Positions 33,540-46,689 of a stretch of DNA of 64,000 nucleotides are shown piece by piece. This DNA comes from Isoetes taiwanensis (lineage: Eukaryota > Streptophyta > Lycopodiopsida > Isoetales > Isoetaceae). Under the pieces are notes generated by a model. It searched no databases. It was not told where the DNA came from and saw nothing but the letters and a program-made list of their open reading frames with translations. The translations under genes and the position numbers were made by a program. Numbering within the stretch: position 1 is the first letter of the stretch; each line of letters begins with the position of its first letter. Where the stretch lies: contig JAJEKV010000010.1 in assembly GCA_021234155.1 (NCBI GenBank), forward strand, positions 8,838,260-8,902,259, read 5' to 3'.

Positions 33540-34154
33540 TGGGGCCCGAAGGGCCCAAAAATTTTTCTAATTTAACAACCAATATAACTACTATTAACAT
33601 TAATTAACACAAACCATTACATTAAACATGTTTAAAATTAAATTCCCCCTTAAACCCCCTTTTGTTTGGGTGCATATTCACACGGGGGTGACGTAGGGCA
33701 GCGAGAGCCTTGTAATTATGTTTTGCACTTACAAAATCAACACCATACGATTATATTACGAAATCTTATAGTATTTTACAAATCTTGTTATACAAGATAA
33801 CAAATTCTATACATCTATACCCCACAAGCGAGGAACTTTTGTGTGCGGTGTAGATTAAGGAATAAGGGGTGAATATGCCTATCCAACAGGTTTGTGGGGT
33901 ATAGATGTATAGAATTTGTTATACTGTATAACAAGATTTGTAAAATACTATAAGATTTCAGGCAATATACTGTATGGTGTTGATTTTGTACGTGCAAAAC
34001 ATAATTACAAGGCTCTCGTTGCCCGGAGTCACCCCCGTGTGAATATGCACCCAAACAAAAGGGGGTTTAAGGGGGAATTTAATTTTAAACATGTTTAATG
34101 TAATGGTTTGTGTTAATTAATGTTAATAGTAGTTATATTGGTTGTTAAATTAGA
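33540..34154. mobile_element. Foldback element with long inverted arms, copy 2
   Basis: The left arm (33,566-33,828) and right arm (33,889-34,154) are near-perfect inverted copies. Outer ends are TCTAATTTAACAACC and GGTTGTTAAATTAGA. The arms carry CCCCTTAAACCCCCTTTTG and GTGCATATTCACACGGG. GGGGCCCGAAGGGCCC sits just outside the left arm. It shares centre and arms with the element at 20.3-21.0 kb. No coding capacity. Confidence 0.8.
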
Positions 34155-36930
34155 CTACATAATAAACACTTGAAAATGGCAAAGATAGTAGCAAACTACG
34201 TGGAAGGCCAGCACTCCATCAATCTGCAATGTGGTTACTTTAAGCAAGAAAATAGAACATTGCACTTGAATATGCAAGACAGAATATCCAAAGGTCATGC
34301 AATAAAATCAAGTAGCAGGTCATGTAAATAAAATTCAATTTGAGGGTATGCCCTCGACAAAACCACCAATTATACGCCTTGTTTGCTAACATAGAAAACA
34401 ACAGAAACATTGTAGACTTAAAATTTCATATAAGCATTCTGTTTCATTTAAGACATTTGTATAACAGACTAAATTATATATGTGCGCCATCCTTTTTTCA
34501 TGTAGAAGTTTTTGGATCTGAGCACCAAGGAGGCCCTTTTAACGGACTGATTAAGATAGATCTGCAACATTCTCTTGATGTAGAAGTCTTAAGATTGGAG
34601 CTTAAAGAAGGCAACGAAAACAATGAAGCGTCTTGTTAATGAAGAACAGATAAATTAAAATGTATACATTTTTATTGATATGTCCATATCAGATCAAAGC
34701 ACCAATTCAGTGCTAGAATTGAATTTTACTTGCAAAGGCACGTAGAGAAACTTGCTAAAAAATGCTCTGAAACATATTAATATCTGGAACTCCTTAAGTT
34801 GCCCATCAACAAAGCACTGTTACTACAATAACATAACTAAACATCACGTAAGACATGATAGATCATGAACAATCCAAAGGCTCTAATGGACAACAACCTT
34901 CAATACAAATTATATTCTCTAATATATAGTACCATTACACATATTTGCAGCAATGATGTTTGCACCAGCTTCTCTCCTTGCATCTTGGCTGGAGTGCACA
35001 TGGATCTATTTGATGAGCTTGCTTTATCATATCTACTTCTAACCTTAGCAATTTAATTAGATTGCATTGCAGCAAGGAAGCTCCAAGTAGATTGGCCACT
35101 CCGAAGAAAATGCATTCAGCGAAAATAATGAGATGAAAAATAAACAGCTGCAAATTTAGAATACGTTCTAAAAGCTTTCCAATTTCATGAGCAAAGGATC
35201 AAGTTGAACTTTGTCTAAGAATAATAGCGAATAAAGTAGTGGCAAACATCAAACAACATTGACAGAATTGAAGGAAAAAAAATATAGAATAGAAGGTTAG
35301 ATACCCAAATCATATGTAAACCTTGAAGCCAAAATTTGCAAGCTTAGCAACAATGTTGTGTGGTGGTTGCTAATCTGCAAACAGAAAAGAGTATTGGTTG
35401 TGGGACATGTAAAGAACAAATTGAAGATAGATAGATAGATAGTAGTTTTCACGTCACGCCACTAGGCAAGGACGGAAATAGAAGGAAATGAAGTCCCTGA
35501 TAACAAGGGCAATGGCAAAATCTGATAGCGCCAGTCGAAGCAAATTGATGAAGCTTTGTATTATCTAGTTGCATTAATGGATTTAAAGCATGAGTTCGGC
35601 ATACTCTAGCTGTCTAGCACTAACGCCTCCAAGCAACAACTGCATTATTGTATTTAATTAGAGCATAAAAAAACATAAAGAAAAAAATAATTAGTTACTT
35701 ATGAGGCTGCAAAAAATTTACATTGACATACTATTTGGCTTTGAGTTTGGCTATGGCAGCCATGACTACAAAAATGCCACCATAAGACCTCCGATATGGC
35801 ATGGGAAAAAATGCATGAGAGAAAGAATGAACAACACAGATTATTTGGAAGAAATGTACTTACCGCTTCATTGATCTAAAGCATATTTTCCTCATAATAA
35901 GGGCAATGTATCACCTAATAGAGGTTAGTGTTGTTTGATGTTGTCTAGGAAACTTGAACCACATTCTTCTTGAGTCTTAATTCTCGAGATCATATGCTAC
36001 AAGCTGGTATGGCCAATCAAACTTTTAACAATTCAACATTTTTATTTTTTCATGTTAGTCCAATTTTAATGCAATCAGCCTTGCCCTTCAATCTTTTTGC
36101 TTATAACATTGCCATTTCAAATCACATCTTTCTCAATATCTTTAAAAAAAAACCCATTCTAATCATTCTTGATTCTGATTTTGATGTATCTTCCCCTTCA
36201 GTTCCCCCTCGAACTATTGTCAACATACTGCTGGGATTGAAAGGACAAATACACAAGTATTGACCCCTTGTGGCATCTTGGACGTGAATACTGTCCAGCT
36301 CAACCAGTCTGGAATCAAAGAATTTATCACAACGGCCATGTTAATGTGCTGAATCCAACTCTACATTTTTAGAACCAAAGACATGTTCGTGGCGGCCTTG
36401 GCTAAAGGCTAGATCATGTTGGGCTCATGCCTGGCCCTTCAAGAGTGGACACAGTGCCACACTGCCTTGCTTGGCAAACTCAGGTTTAAATGATCTATAC
36501 AATCTCTTTATCTATTCCTAATAATAAAGGGCAGGATTTTTTCGATTTACTTCTATGAAATAAATGCACTAGAAATATCCCTATTGTTATGGTTTCACCA
36601 CAACTTCTAGTTGCCTACAAACATCTCCATACATTTGAGATCTGCATAATAGCATTTTACAAACCTCCACAAATTTGAGATCTACATAATGGCATTCTCC
36701 TTTTAGATAAGATAACACGGAAGAATACTTTAGGAAGTTATCAAATGTAGACATTAGTACCAATTCCCTACTGCACAGGTTTGGAACCAAAGAAATATTC
36801 GCTTGGCCGCCGCGATAGATTTCTTGTGGAAGATAATTTTGTTTTATTGAAGGATCCATCCACGTCAACTAGAAGGTTGGCCTCAATGATTCTTATTTAT
36901 CTAGACCTATTACAAATTTTCTTAGCTATA
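34155..36930. other. No recognised gene
   Basis: About 2.8 kb of AT-rich sequence with a short GATA microsatellite at ~35,429. No gene, RNA gene or repeat that I can support. Confidence 0.4.
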
Positions 36931-37404
36931 TTATGCATGGAACCCACTTTACTTATCTTTCTTTCTACGCTATTTCCTAGAATCTATTGTTTGTCATCTG
37001 AATCTGCATTTTATCTTACATTTATGTGCTTTTGTCCCTATGGACCAGTGATGATAAATTGATCAATCTTAAAATTAACTAGCTGAATTTTAAGGGTTCA
37101 AATTCACTCAACTGTAGTTTCAGATAAGAGGAACTTGTAGCCTCAAATCTTTTGGTGAGTAATCCAAAAGACAGTCAACTGACGCGCTTTTATTGATGCG
37201 AATCGACTAAAGTATTACTGTTACTCCCATTTCCATTCCCAGATCAATGGAGCAGATTCAATGGCTTTGAAATCCAAATCTTTTGGCGAGTAATCCAAAA
37301 GTTACCTTCAATGACATAGCAATAAATACGACGCGCTAAGTATTACTGTTCTAGTCCGAGACTAAGTATTAAGTACTGTTACTCCCATTCCCATTCCCAG
37401 ATCA
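36931..37404 (+). promoter_or_regulatory. 5' flank of the kinase-GH18 gene, with internal repeats
   Basis: The first 389 bp are duplicated at 30,403-30,791. TCTTTTGGYGAGTAATCC occurs twice, and TTACTCCCATTYCCATTCCCAGATCAATGGA occurs at ~37,220 and again at the start codon (37,405). The earlier copy is followed by a decoy ATG with no long frame. Confidence 0.5.
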
Positions 37405-40081
37405 ATGGAGGAGAGTCGAACTGCTTGGGCTACTGATATCCTTGCTCTCTATTACGAAATTAATGCAGCAAATGTGCTGGTTCATAAAAACAAATGTGCT
37501 GTTTTAAAATTCCTTGTCGATTGCACAGCACAGTATGTGCAACTATGGTGGATTGGTCGATTTGAAGAAGAAATAAACATAAAGCCTGCAGAGGCAGTCG
37601 GTAAAGAGCTGCTTGGGGTTTTGAAAAGAGGCCTACTAATCCTTCAGCAATGTGGAGAGAAAAACTTTGCGAAATCAAATTTTGTCATTTTCTACAATGC
37701 AGGTGAGTTTTGTGAGATTGTTGATGATGTAGGAAGATATTCTAGCATGATGAATAGGTGCATAGCAGGCCTTCTGGAACTTGATCCAGCTAAACAGAAA
37801 CTTATCAGCCAACTCCAACATAAAATAGAATTAGATTGTAGCATGCTGCAGGATGCCCTTATATCAGCCCATATGAGAGACAGCGATGCCATAAAGTCTG
37901 GAAGCCCGTTATACACAAAGTATGGTATAAAGGATAGTGGCTTTGGCAGGTTGAGGGGCTTAAATATGAAGGATCTCTCCAGACGTTATATTAATTCTGC
38001 TGCAACTCTGGTGGATCAAATTGCTGCAACGTTGATGGATCCAACCGTATCCACTAGAATTGGGCGCCCCACATGTACTATTCCAGATAATGATCTAAAA
38101 GTAGGGAAATGTCTGGGAAGTGGCAGTTTTGGAATTGTGGGCAAAGGGCTTTGGTGTGAAATATTACCTGTAGCTATCAAACAGTTCTTTCACGAGGAAA
38201 CCTTTGACCCTGAGTATACTATAGCTAGAAAATTGTTGGCCGCAAATTGCTCCCACATAGTCCAGGTATTAGGGCATTCAGAACTTGAAATTGATGGCCA
38301 TGGCAGGAAATTCCTTGTTATGGAGCTCATGGACATGGATCTGAAAAAGCTTATAGAAAATAAGAAAATGAAAGAGACCAATCCAACTGCAGCTAGTCCA
38401 TTTTCCGAGTATGAATCAACTGATCTTATGCTCCAAATTGCCAAGGGATTGAGGGATTTACATAGAGTTCAGGTGGTTCACAGGGACATAAAGCCCACCA
38501 ATATCTTGGTGAAGAAGACCACGAATGGGAGTTTGACTATCAAACTTGCCGATTTTGGTGAAGCTAAAGCAAGCTTTCAGACCAGAAATAACATTCACAC
38601 AAAGAGAGGTACAACATTGTACATGGCCCCAGAGATGGCTGCAGATGAGAGCAACTACTCTAAAAAAGTTGACGTGTATAGCTATGGCCTTGTTTGCATG
38701 GAGATCCTTACTGGAAAGCCCCCAAACCCAGCTATGCAGGAAGACTTAAAAAAGGGCCAAATGCCTTCTTCTCTTAGCAGCATCCCTATCCCTCTCTACA
38801 CGATCATATCTAATTGCCTACAACTAGACACGGACAAACGTCCTAGCTTTGAGGAAATTTGTGACAATCTATGGGCTTTCAAGGAAAGCAGTTTGATCGT
38901 ACAAGATGAAGTGCCAAGTTACATTGATGAGAGAGTACAGTCGAATTTCAGAATATATACAAAAACTCTTGGTGAAGAAGGCATCTCTATGATGCCTCTG
39001 ATCTCTACCCCCACTGGAAGAAGAGCAATTTTATATTTTTCTGAAGTGTCTTTTCGCAAAGGAGTTCGACATCTACCCATAGATACTCTGGTCGACATTC
39101 AATTGGCAGCTCTGGGTTTTGAATCCTCTGGGCAGATAAAACTGCTGTACCCTTGGGATAGTGTACACAACCCTTTTATTGGTACAGGCATTGAACCCCA
39201 AAACCATTTGTCTGGAAACCTTCAGCAAGATTTGGGAATTTTGGGACAATTTAAAAAGCTAGTTGTAGATCAAGGCAAGAAGCTTAATCTCTCTATTTGC
39301 ATCGTGCAAGGGCCATTTTCAGATGCATTCTCTACCGATGAAAATCGCACAAGATTTATCAATTCTTTGTTAGAGTTGTGCAGAGCTTATCCAATTTTCA
39401 ATGGCCTTCAGATTGATGTGCTAGATCATGATGAAGAGGAGGATATAGTGAGACCGGAAGATGGGCAAAACTTGGTACTTGTGCTGCGAAGTGCATTGCC
39501 TCCAGGTTTTGTAATTTGCCTAGGTGCTTCAAGAATACCAACAGAAGCCGAATGGTCAATGGAGGCCTCCCGTATGGTCGATCAAATTCTGTTGCTCCCC
39601 AGGAACTCTCCAAAGACCGTTCAACATGGGACCAACTTGTATTCAAGTTCCCCTCAAAATTCCAGTTATGATGAAGGCTGTTCAATACTACATATCTAGA
39701 GGGGTTGATTGTTCTAAACTCTTTATAGGCGCTTTCGATTATGTTGTTAGATACAACAACGCTGATGAGATTAGCAAGCCTTTTACAGATGCATACGGGG
39801 AAATAGTTTGTTCGAGCGAATTTGTCGACGACGAATTTGTGGAAAGGTGGGACGACGAGGCTAAAGCACCATATGCTTATCGTCCAAAAGCAAGGGCGAT
39901 TTATCTTTATGATAATGCCCGGTCTATTAAAGAGAAAGTAGCATATATCAAAGCCAATAACTTGGGAGGCATTTGCATTAATGAGTATTGTGGAGCAAAG
40001 GCCTGCTCCAAGCTTAAAATAGTTCATGATCATCTCACCCATGAAACTCTTGCCTCCATATCGGGAAATAATCAAGCATAA
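37405..40081 (+). CDS. Protein kinase fused to a chitinase-like (GH18) domain
   Basis: A single open frame from ATG 37405 runs to 39,699. Residues ~1-200 are helical and resemble the MLKL-type N-terminal bundle (weak). Residues ~232-500 are a kinase with GSGSFG, VAIK, VVHRDIKPTNIL, DFGEAK and MAPEMA, so all catalytic residues are present. From ~560 onward the sequence resembles GH18: KLNLSICIVQGP, LLELCRAYPIFNGLQIDV. After a one-base shift between ~39,570 and 39,670 the next frame continues to 40,081 with ISRGVDCSKLFIGAF, ERWDDEAKAPYAY, YLYDNARSIKEKVAYIKANN and LGGICINEY, the GH18 C-terminal part. The GH18 signature DxxDxDxE reads NGLQIDVL, so the acid/base Glu is lost and the domain is probably a binding module. 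No signal peptide or membrane segment is seen, unlike chitinase-type receptor kinases. Confidence 0.8.
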
Positions 40082-40181
40082 GCTTTGCACATGCATTCTT
40101 TCAACTCCATCTAGGTAATGCTGAGTTGCAAATAGTGAGTTCTTTTTGCACACAATTATCATTTTTTGGATCATGCCATGT

Positions 40182-40228
40182 CTCCAAAAAAAAAAAAAAA
40201 AAAAAACTATTCTATTCTATTCTATTCC
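40182..40228 (+). repeat. A-run plus (CTATT)n
   Basis: About 25 A residues are followed by four CTATT units. The same pentamer follows the LINE at ~61,573. It looks like a retroposed 3' tail, although no LINE body is recognised upstream. Confidence 0.5.
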
Positions 40229-42074
40229 TTGGCATTTGCATCTATCAAACACGCCTTTGTAGTTAATAATGATGCAGTTAAGTGATGCTATAGATATAAT
40301 ACCATCATATTCACTTTATACCAGTGCAATTTGTCAAAGGATTTTACTTTGCGTTTGGCAAATGAAATTCTATTTTTATATTCAAAGGTCCTCTTTCAAG
40401 CTCTAATGTGTTGTCTCTAAGAGCGAATATTCGCTTTTTGGCGAATATTATCACATTAAAAAAAAGGTCCCACGAATGTTAGATAGGTTAAAAAAAATGG
40501 TGCGAAAAAAATAATAGTCAATATTTCTTATGGTACTCTGGCGACCAGCTTAGGGTTCGCCGAGATTACGAGATGCTAGGAGGAGAGGTTTAGCCAAATT
40601 TTCGACAGGGTTGAGGAGCAACGGTTCTAGATTCGCCATTACCATTCTTTTGAGAACTACGTTTAAAGGCAAGGAACTCTGTTGATCCTTCAAATATTTG
40701 TGGGAGCTCTCATCCTTCATAGTCAGTAATATAAAAAGCTCTACTATATGACGACGGATTCTGGGTGTGAAGTTCATGGTAATAAGTTGCGTAGAGCATT
40801 AGAAATGTCAGACGCTCGTTATTCATGTTGAGACAAAGCAGAGAAGCAATTTTCTTTCTGGTTGGTGAATACTTGTTTATTCTGTTAGAATACAAATTTC
40901 ACCATGCTTTCTAGATGGCAGACGTGAATTACCTTTGAACAATCTTTGCATGGAGTTTTAAGAATAATATATCAATGTTCATGCTAAGAAGAAACCAACT
41001 TTGGAGCGAAGTTGCGAAAAAGCATCGAGTCTGGAAAGTAGGATGACTTGCTGCAGCACGATGAGGTAAATACTTGTAAATTCATTCCTTCGTACTTGCA
41101 TGGGGAGGCTTTGAAGACCTTTTGCAATCATTAAAAGACTTACTTTCAAGTGTTCAAATGACTAATGCAGCAGAGCCTACTATGCTTGAACATCGCCCTA
41201 TTATACGATCGAAAAGATGTGTAAAATGCAACCAGTCGAAACTGATGGGCATAAAATTCCAGAAGTGTGAATCTGGAGACACGCACTTAATGGCTGCAAC
41301 TGGAACTGCATGACATGTATAGAGCTTGTTAGTAGAAGACTTATCTAACATTCTGACGGGTATGCATTCTAATCTTTGCAACTTTTCGTCTAAACTTAAT
41401 AATGTTAACAAGAGGTTTTTAGATTATGGCAAGAAAAGATGGATACTGCTGATTGAACAGAAGAAATGATGAAATCAATCTTATTGAAGGAGCTTAATAT
41501 CTTCTTAAAACAAGGAGGGGGGCCTGATTCTTCTGTTAGACGTAAGCCAGCACATAGAAAAACTCTTTGCAGTGAAGTTTGGTGTAATTCAGGCTTGTTT
41601 TCACAGGATGCCTACAATGGTGATGTCCGATTTTATCAATTCATATGTTTCAAGTATAATGTTCTGAAAGTCATCTTGGTTTCCAAGGGCTCATCCATTT
41701 ATAAAATCTGGTTCAGACAAAGGCGTGCTTAAATTAACGGAATAACATGAAGGTGTGGAGTAGATTTTGATGGCATGCTTTTATTTGATGAGGTAACCAA
41801 AATATTTCATGCTGCAAGGTTTCTCAAGAAGCCTCTCAATTACTCCGGGTATCATCAAGAAGCCTCTCAATTACTCCAGGTACCATACTATCATATCAAT
41901 CTTTCTTACTTTTTGCACGATGAGTTCATGTTATGTAAATGTATGAGCTGCACCCAATTTTCTTTCACATCATTGCTCATGTTACTTAGGGCTTGTTTTT
42001 CCTTGTTTCTTTTTAGGATAAAATGGGCAAGCATATTGCAGCTGATAGTTTTGACAGTGACAGCATAGCAGCCA
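40229..42074. other. No assignable gene
   Basis: Short open frames at 41,122 and 41,775 are not assignable. The latter may be part of the PPR relic that follows. A small tandem repeat (AGAAGCCTCTCAATTACTCC, twice) is at 41,829-41,878. Confidence 0.4.
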
Positions 42075-42464
42075 TTGACACGCATGCAAAAGATGCAAGA
42101 ACTAGGTGAGAAACCAGATGCTAACCTTCTTGCTGCATGCAACCATTCCAAATTGATGACAAGTGCATGTCACCTTTTTAAACTTATGCAAGAAGTATTT
42201 CGACTTGTGCCAACATTTGACCACTGCAATTGCAATGCATGGTTGATTTTCATGGATGCTCAGAACATTTATATGTGGCGGAATGGTTGTTTGAGATTTT
42301 TTCTATTCCTCTGTCAAATGAAACATGGACAACATTGCGTAGCGTTGTTAAGACTTATGGAGACAACTCTAGGTCTAAGCTGCTTCAAATGCCTAGTCCA
42401 ATCTGACAATGAACATGCTGCTTCCTATGTACTGGCAAATGCACATGGAAGTATTGGGGAGTAA
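42075..42464 (+). pseudogene. PPR gene relic
   Basis: LLAACNHSKLMTSACHLF, LVPTFDHCNC, then frameshifted AEWLFEIFSIPLSNETWTTL and ASYVLANA match the last repeats and E-like end of PLS-class PPR proteins. Open for 129 codons but with frame breaks relative to the family. It is a second PPR relic in the window. Confidence 0.55.
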
Positions 42465-44414
42465 ACAAATTAGAATGTGTTTTGTGGAATGTCCAAAGTC
42501 GTATTGGTCTCTACAACATGCCACTAGCACACTCCAACTGTAGAACATACAGCATAAGGATCTGCCATCCTCGGCCCAAAAATTGAAGCGTCCAAGTCTC
42601 TGTGCATCATGAGCATAGAGCTTAAAATCTTCCAATGTGAGATGTTAAGAAAAGAAGAAGCTCATAATATGGCAGTTACATATTAACAGAAATGGTCCTC
42701 TCCAAGTATGTTATACTTACAAACTTTGCAATGCACCATTGCAATCATTCGGGCAAAAGATTCAGGGCATACTTGTAGGTATCTTCAGTAACACCAATAG
42801 TAACTGAGCTGGTAATAGTTGGAATCTAGAAAAAACTTGAGTCGAGACGTCTTGCCCTGCGAGTCCTTGATGATAAAGGGTAAGTTCACTAGGAACTTGA
42901 ATTCAGCAGATGCTCGCTAAACATGTCATTTGTACAATCTTTCCTCGTATGGAGGTTTAGCATGGTGAGCCTATGTTGCACTTCAGCTTCCTTTCAAAGA
43001 GCATTTATCACAAAGACATGAAATGAGTGCAAAAGTACTTTGCACCTAATTTGAGCGTCTTATATCTGCCAAATGGACTTGGTGGAATGAGGCATACTTT
43101 ATTTGCCGGTACCACTATGCTTTGGGTTGAAAACTAGAATAACCGCAAAGCTATACAATTAATATTAAGGCAATATGCGATGAAGAAAGTGAAGCAAGAT
43201 AAATTTATTCTTGTCCTGTTCAGACTTGTTTTGAGAAATTTCTCTCTCTTCGTATAAATAGGGTATGTCCCGTATTCAGACTTGTTTTAGAAAATTTGTC
43301 TTTGTATATCATATAAAATCATAATGATCTTACAAATCTCACTAGCAGCAAGTCAAATTGGGATGGACTTCAATTTAGCAGGTGCACTTCAATTAAAATA
43401 TCAATGTAAGATGCTCTTGTTTAATGGCCTAAAACTATTTAGAAGTTTATCTTCTATTGTATATCCCAAAGCTTAAGATGAATGGGTTAAATATACATAA
43501 GTGCAAGTGCTTATGGCAAATAACAATCATTAGCCATGAGCTACGAGGCTATACATTTGTTTTATGGTGTTGAACTATGTGAATTTCCTTTCATATACAG
43601 TATCATCATCTAGCATATGTGTATAAGTGTGCATTTTATATTTGTCTAAGCATATTGTCTATTAGTTGGATATATTTACCTGGCATTGAAATGCAATCTC
43701 TCTACATAAGTTATCGTATTATTTTTTGTTTGGTTTATTATTTTCGTTCACAAGGGTTAAAGAGTTGTGAATGGCACAACCTACAAATTTTACAATGTTT
43801 TTTTGTTCGTTAGAACTATGACAACAAGGATTTCCACAAAGCATAATTTAATCACGGAGAATGACAAATCTAGTAATAGCAGTAGTAATTTGCAAGCCCT
43901 TGGCCTATCTCTACATTTTCTTTCTTTGGCGCAACGTCTAGCTTATGGTTTCCTTCATAATGATTTACAATCTTGTCTCCTTCCTTGGGAATATCTGTTA
44001 CATGTTCACCAAAGTGAAGTTCAATGTTCCAATTCGTGAAGCCCATGTATGTACTCATCATACCAGACTTATATGCATACCCATGATGCATGTTCTTAGG
44101 AAAGAAAGAGCAGCTATAGTAGTGAGATGCTCAATAGATACTCATTAGTATTTAGCATTTCAAACTGCATGCGTTCATGTACAGTTACTAAAATTTTCAA
44201 GCATTTGATGTGAATGCTAGCCTTGGATAAGATTCGCCTTGTGAATTATAGAATCCCTTGAGATTTATTTGGCTTTCGCCAAATTAGTTATTGCCATTTG
44301 ACAAATAGTGCCAATTTTTTTTCATATTCTAAGGCTAGAAAAAAATTAGAGACAACACTACTCCCTATATAACTCATATATCTTGTAAGTTAGAGTTCCC
44401 CACTGTTTGGTTTA
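42465..44414. other. No recognised gene
   Basis: AT-rich, with no supported feature. Confidence 0.4.
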
Positions 44415-46440
44415 GGCGAAGCTGAATAATCCTTAGCCAGGTGTGGATAAATTTTAGATAACCCAGGCATAAATACTTAAGCAACCTAGGTGTGGAGATA
44501 AATAACGACACCATTCCAGGAGATCATCCAAAGAGAAAGATCCCATGATACATGACAAAGGTACCACTAGAAACAGATAGACAAAGGTAAAGGTGGAGGA
44601 GTGTCTTCCCGCACGTTAACGCGACCCCAAGCTACACATCTGCGAAAAAGTATTACAAGGAAACTACTTACTCTTTTTCAAGAGATTAGTTGTCTCATTC
44701 TCAATATGCCAATGCCTCTGGAGGCCTCTCCAGTGGGTGATCTTCTTCTTCTACTTCTACATCTACTTTTAGTCACCAGCTTGGGCATCATTATCATTGT
44801 ACTCAAACAATCAACAGAAGTCATAAGCAACAGTAAATGCATTTGGTCCTCTTGATCCAAATGCCTCTTGGAACTTCATCTTAGTAAATTCCCCTTTCGT
44901 AGTAGTCTCTCCAACACCCATACTCTTCTTCCAACTGGATACAAGAGGGCTAACATGGAAAAGCTGTACTCCTTTCAAACTGCACCCAATAAAGAATATT
45001 AAATCTGCTAGACCCAACATCAAGCAACATGCAACCATATTCCAATCAGCTCCACCAAGCCCATGCTAAAGTCAACCCATTCCTTATAAGTCATCTTCGC
45101 ACACCTTGAGCATCCACTACAAAAGTTGATACAAAGGAAAAACACAAGAATGAGAAAGCTCGATGCGATACAAATCTATTCAGTGTTAGAAAATCATTGC
45201 AAAATAGTAGTGCCTAAGATCGGGCTGAATAAATCTTGAGCACCAATCTCCCAATGACTAACCAGCAGTCAATAAGAACTATGACATACCCCAAGTAATG
45301 GCCAGCACTTCAACCGACAAATGGTAGGCGAAGCTGAATAATGTGGATAATTCTTAGATAACCCAAGCATAAATACTTAAGCAGCCCAGGTGTGGAGGTA
45401 TATAACGACACCATTCCCGGAGATCATCCAAAGAAAAAAAAGATCCCATGTGCATGCATGGGAGGGGGGTCTTTTCGACCCATTTTTTTTCCCATACGGG
45501 TCGGCAAGGGATCCTTTTTTTGGTATATTTTGCACTAGCCTAGGTAATTGTTATTCAAAAGGGGTCAAAATTTGCTTCTAAAAATCCGTATATAGAGAGG
45601 GGTTTTTCACCACCCCATGCACGCAGATGGCATACCCCATTATACATGAGTGAATCCCCCTTGCTCATGATAGACAAAGATAGAGGTGAAGGAGTGTCTT
45701 GGTGCACATTAACTTGACCGCAAGCTGCGCATCTGCAAAAAGGTACTACAAGGAGACTAGTTACTCTTTTTTGAGAGATTAGTTATCTCAGTATCTTCCC
45801 AAGATGTCAATGCCTCCTAGAGGCATCCCCAATGAATGGTCTTCTTCTACTTTTACATCTACTTTTAGTCACCAGTTTGGGTATCATCAGCATTGTACTC
45901 AACTAATCAACAGAACTGATAAGCAGTAGTAAAGACATTTGGTCCTTCTGTTCCAAATACCTCTTGATTTTCATCTTAGTAAAACCCCCTTTCGTAGTAT
46001 TATCTCCAACAACCCTACTCTCCTTCCAGCTGGATAGAAGAGGGCTAATATGGAAAGGTCGAACCCCTTCCAAAGTGCACCTAATAAAGCATAATGAATA
46101 TGTTAGATCCAACATCAAGCAAAAGCAATGCAACCACATTCCAACCAGAGCCTCCAAGACATTAGCAACACTCATGCTAAAGTCAAACCATTTCTTAAAA
46201 GTCATCTTTGCACACCTTGAGCATCCATTACAAAATCATACAAAGGGAAAACAAAGAATCAGACTCGATGCGATACATATTCAATGTTGAAGATTCATTG
46301 CAAAATATAGTAGTGCCTAAGATGCCAGTTGAATAAATCTTGAGCATCAATCTCCCAATGACCAACCAGCAGTCAATAAGAACTCTGACATACCCAAAGT
46401 AATGGCCAGCACTTCAGCAGACAAATGGTAGAGGGACTGC
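44415..46440. repeat. Tandem duplication of a ~0.9-1.1 kb unit
   Basis: Unit 1 (44,415-45,327) and unit 2 (45,328-46,440) both start GGCGAAGCTGAATAAT and share CATAAATACTTAAGC, GGAGATCATCCAAAG and a minus-strand region ending HVSPLVSSWK / HISPLLSSWK. Unit 2 holds an extra ~230 bp (45,450-45,680). The coding nature of the shared minus-strand frames is not established. Confidence 0.75.
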
Positions 46441-46689
46441 ACATTTTTATATGAAAATAGCGTAGTCATTATAGAAATATGCATCAAAACATACCAAAAT
46501 TTTTCTTGACATGCACTAACTCAATAAACTAGCAGTAGTGCAGGTCAAGTTCCATTTTGCAAACTTGCATTCATATATCATAATGTGCCATTATAAGAGT
46601 AAGAATGATTATTTAGATGTTATCTTAGATTAGTAAACTATGCATCTACAAACCCTAAGAATACGGGGCAAATATTGGTTCTTTTCATT

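Noticed and set aside
39560-39670. A mini-intron (GTATGG...CCCCAG, 31 bp) explaining the frame change in the kinase-GH18 gene
   Set aside because: 31 bp is too short for a plant intron. A single-base error or mutation is simpler.
37405-40081. Chitinase-type receptor-like kinase
   Set aside because: No signal peptide or membrane segment, and the domain order is kinase first.
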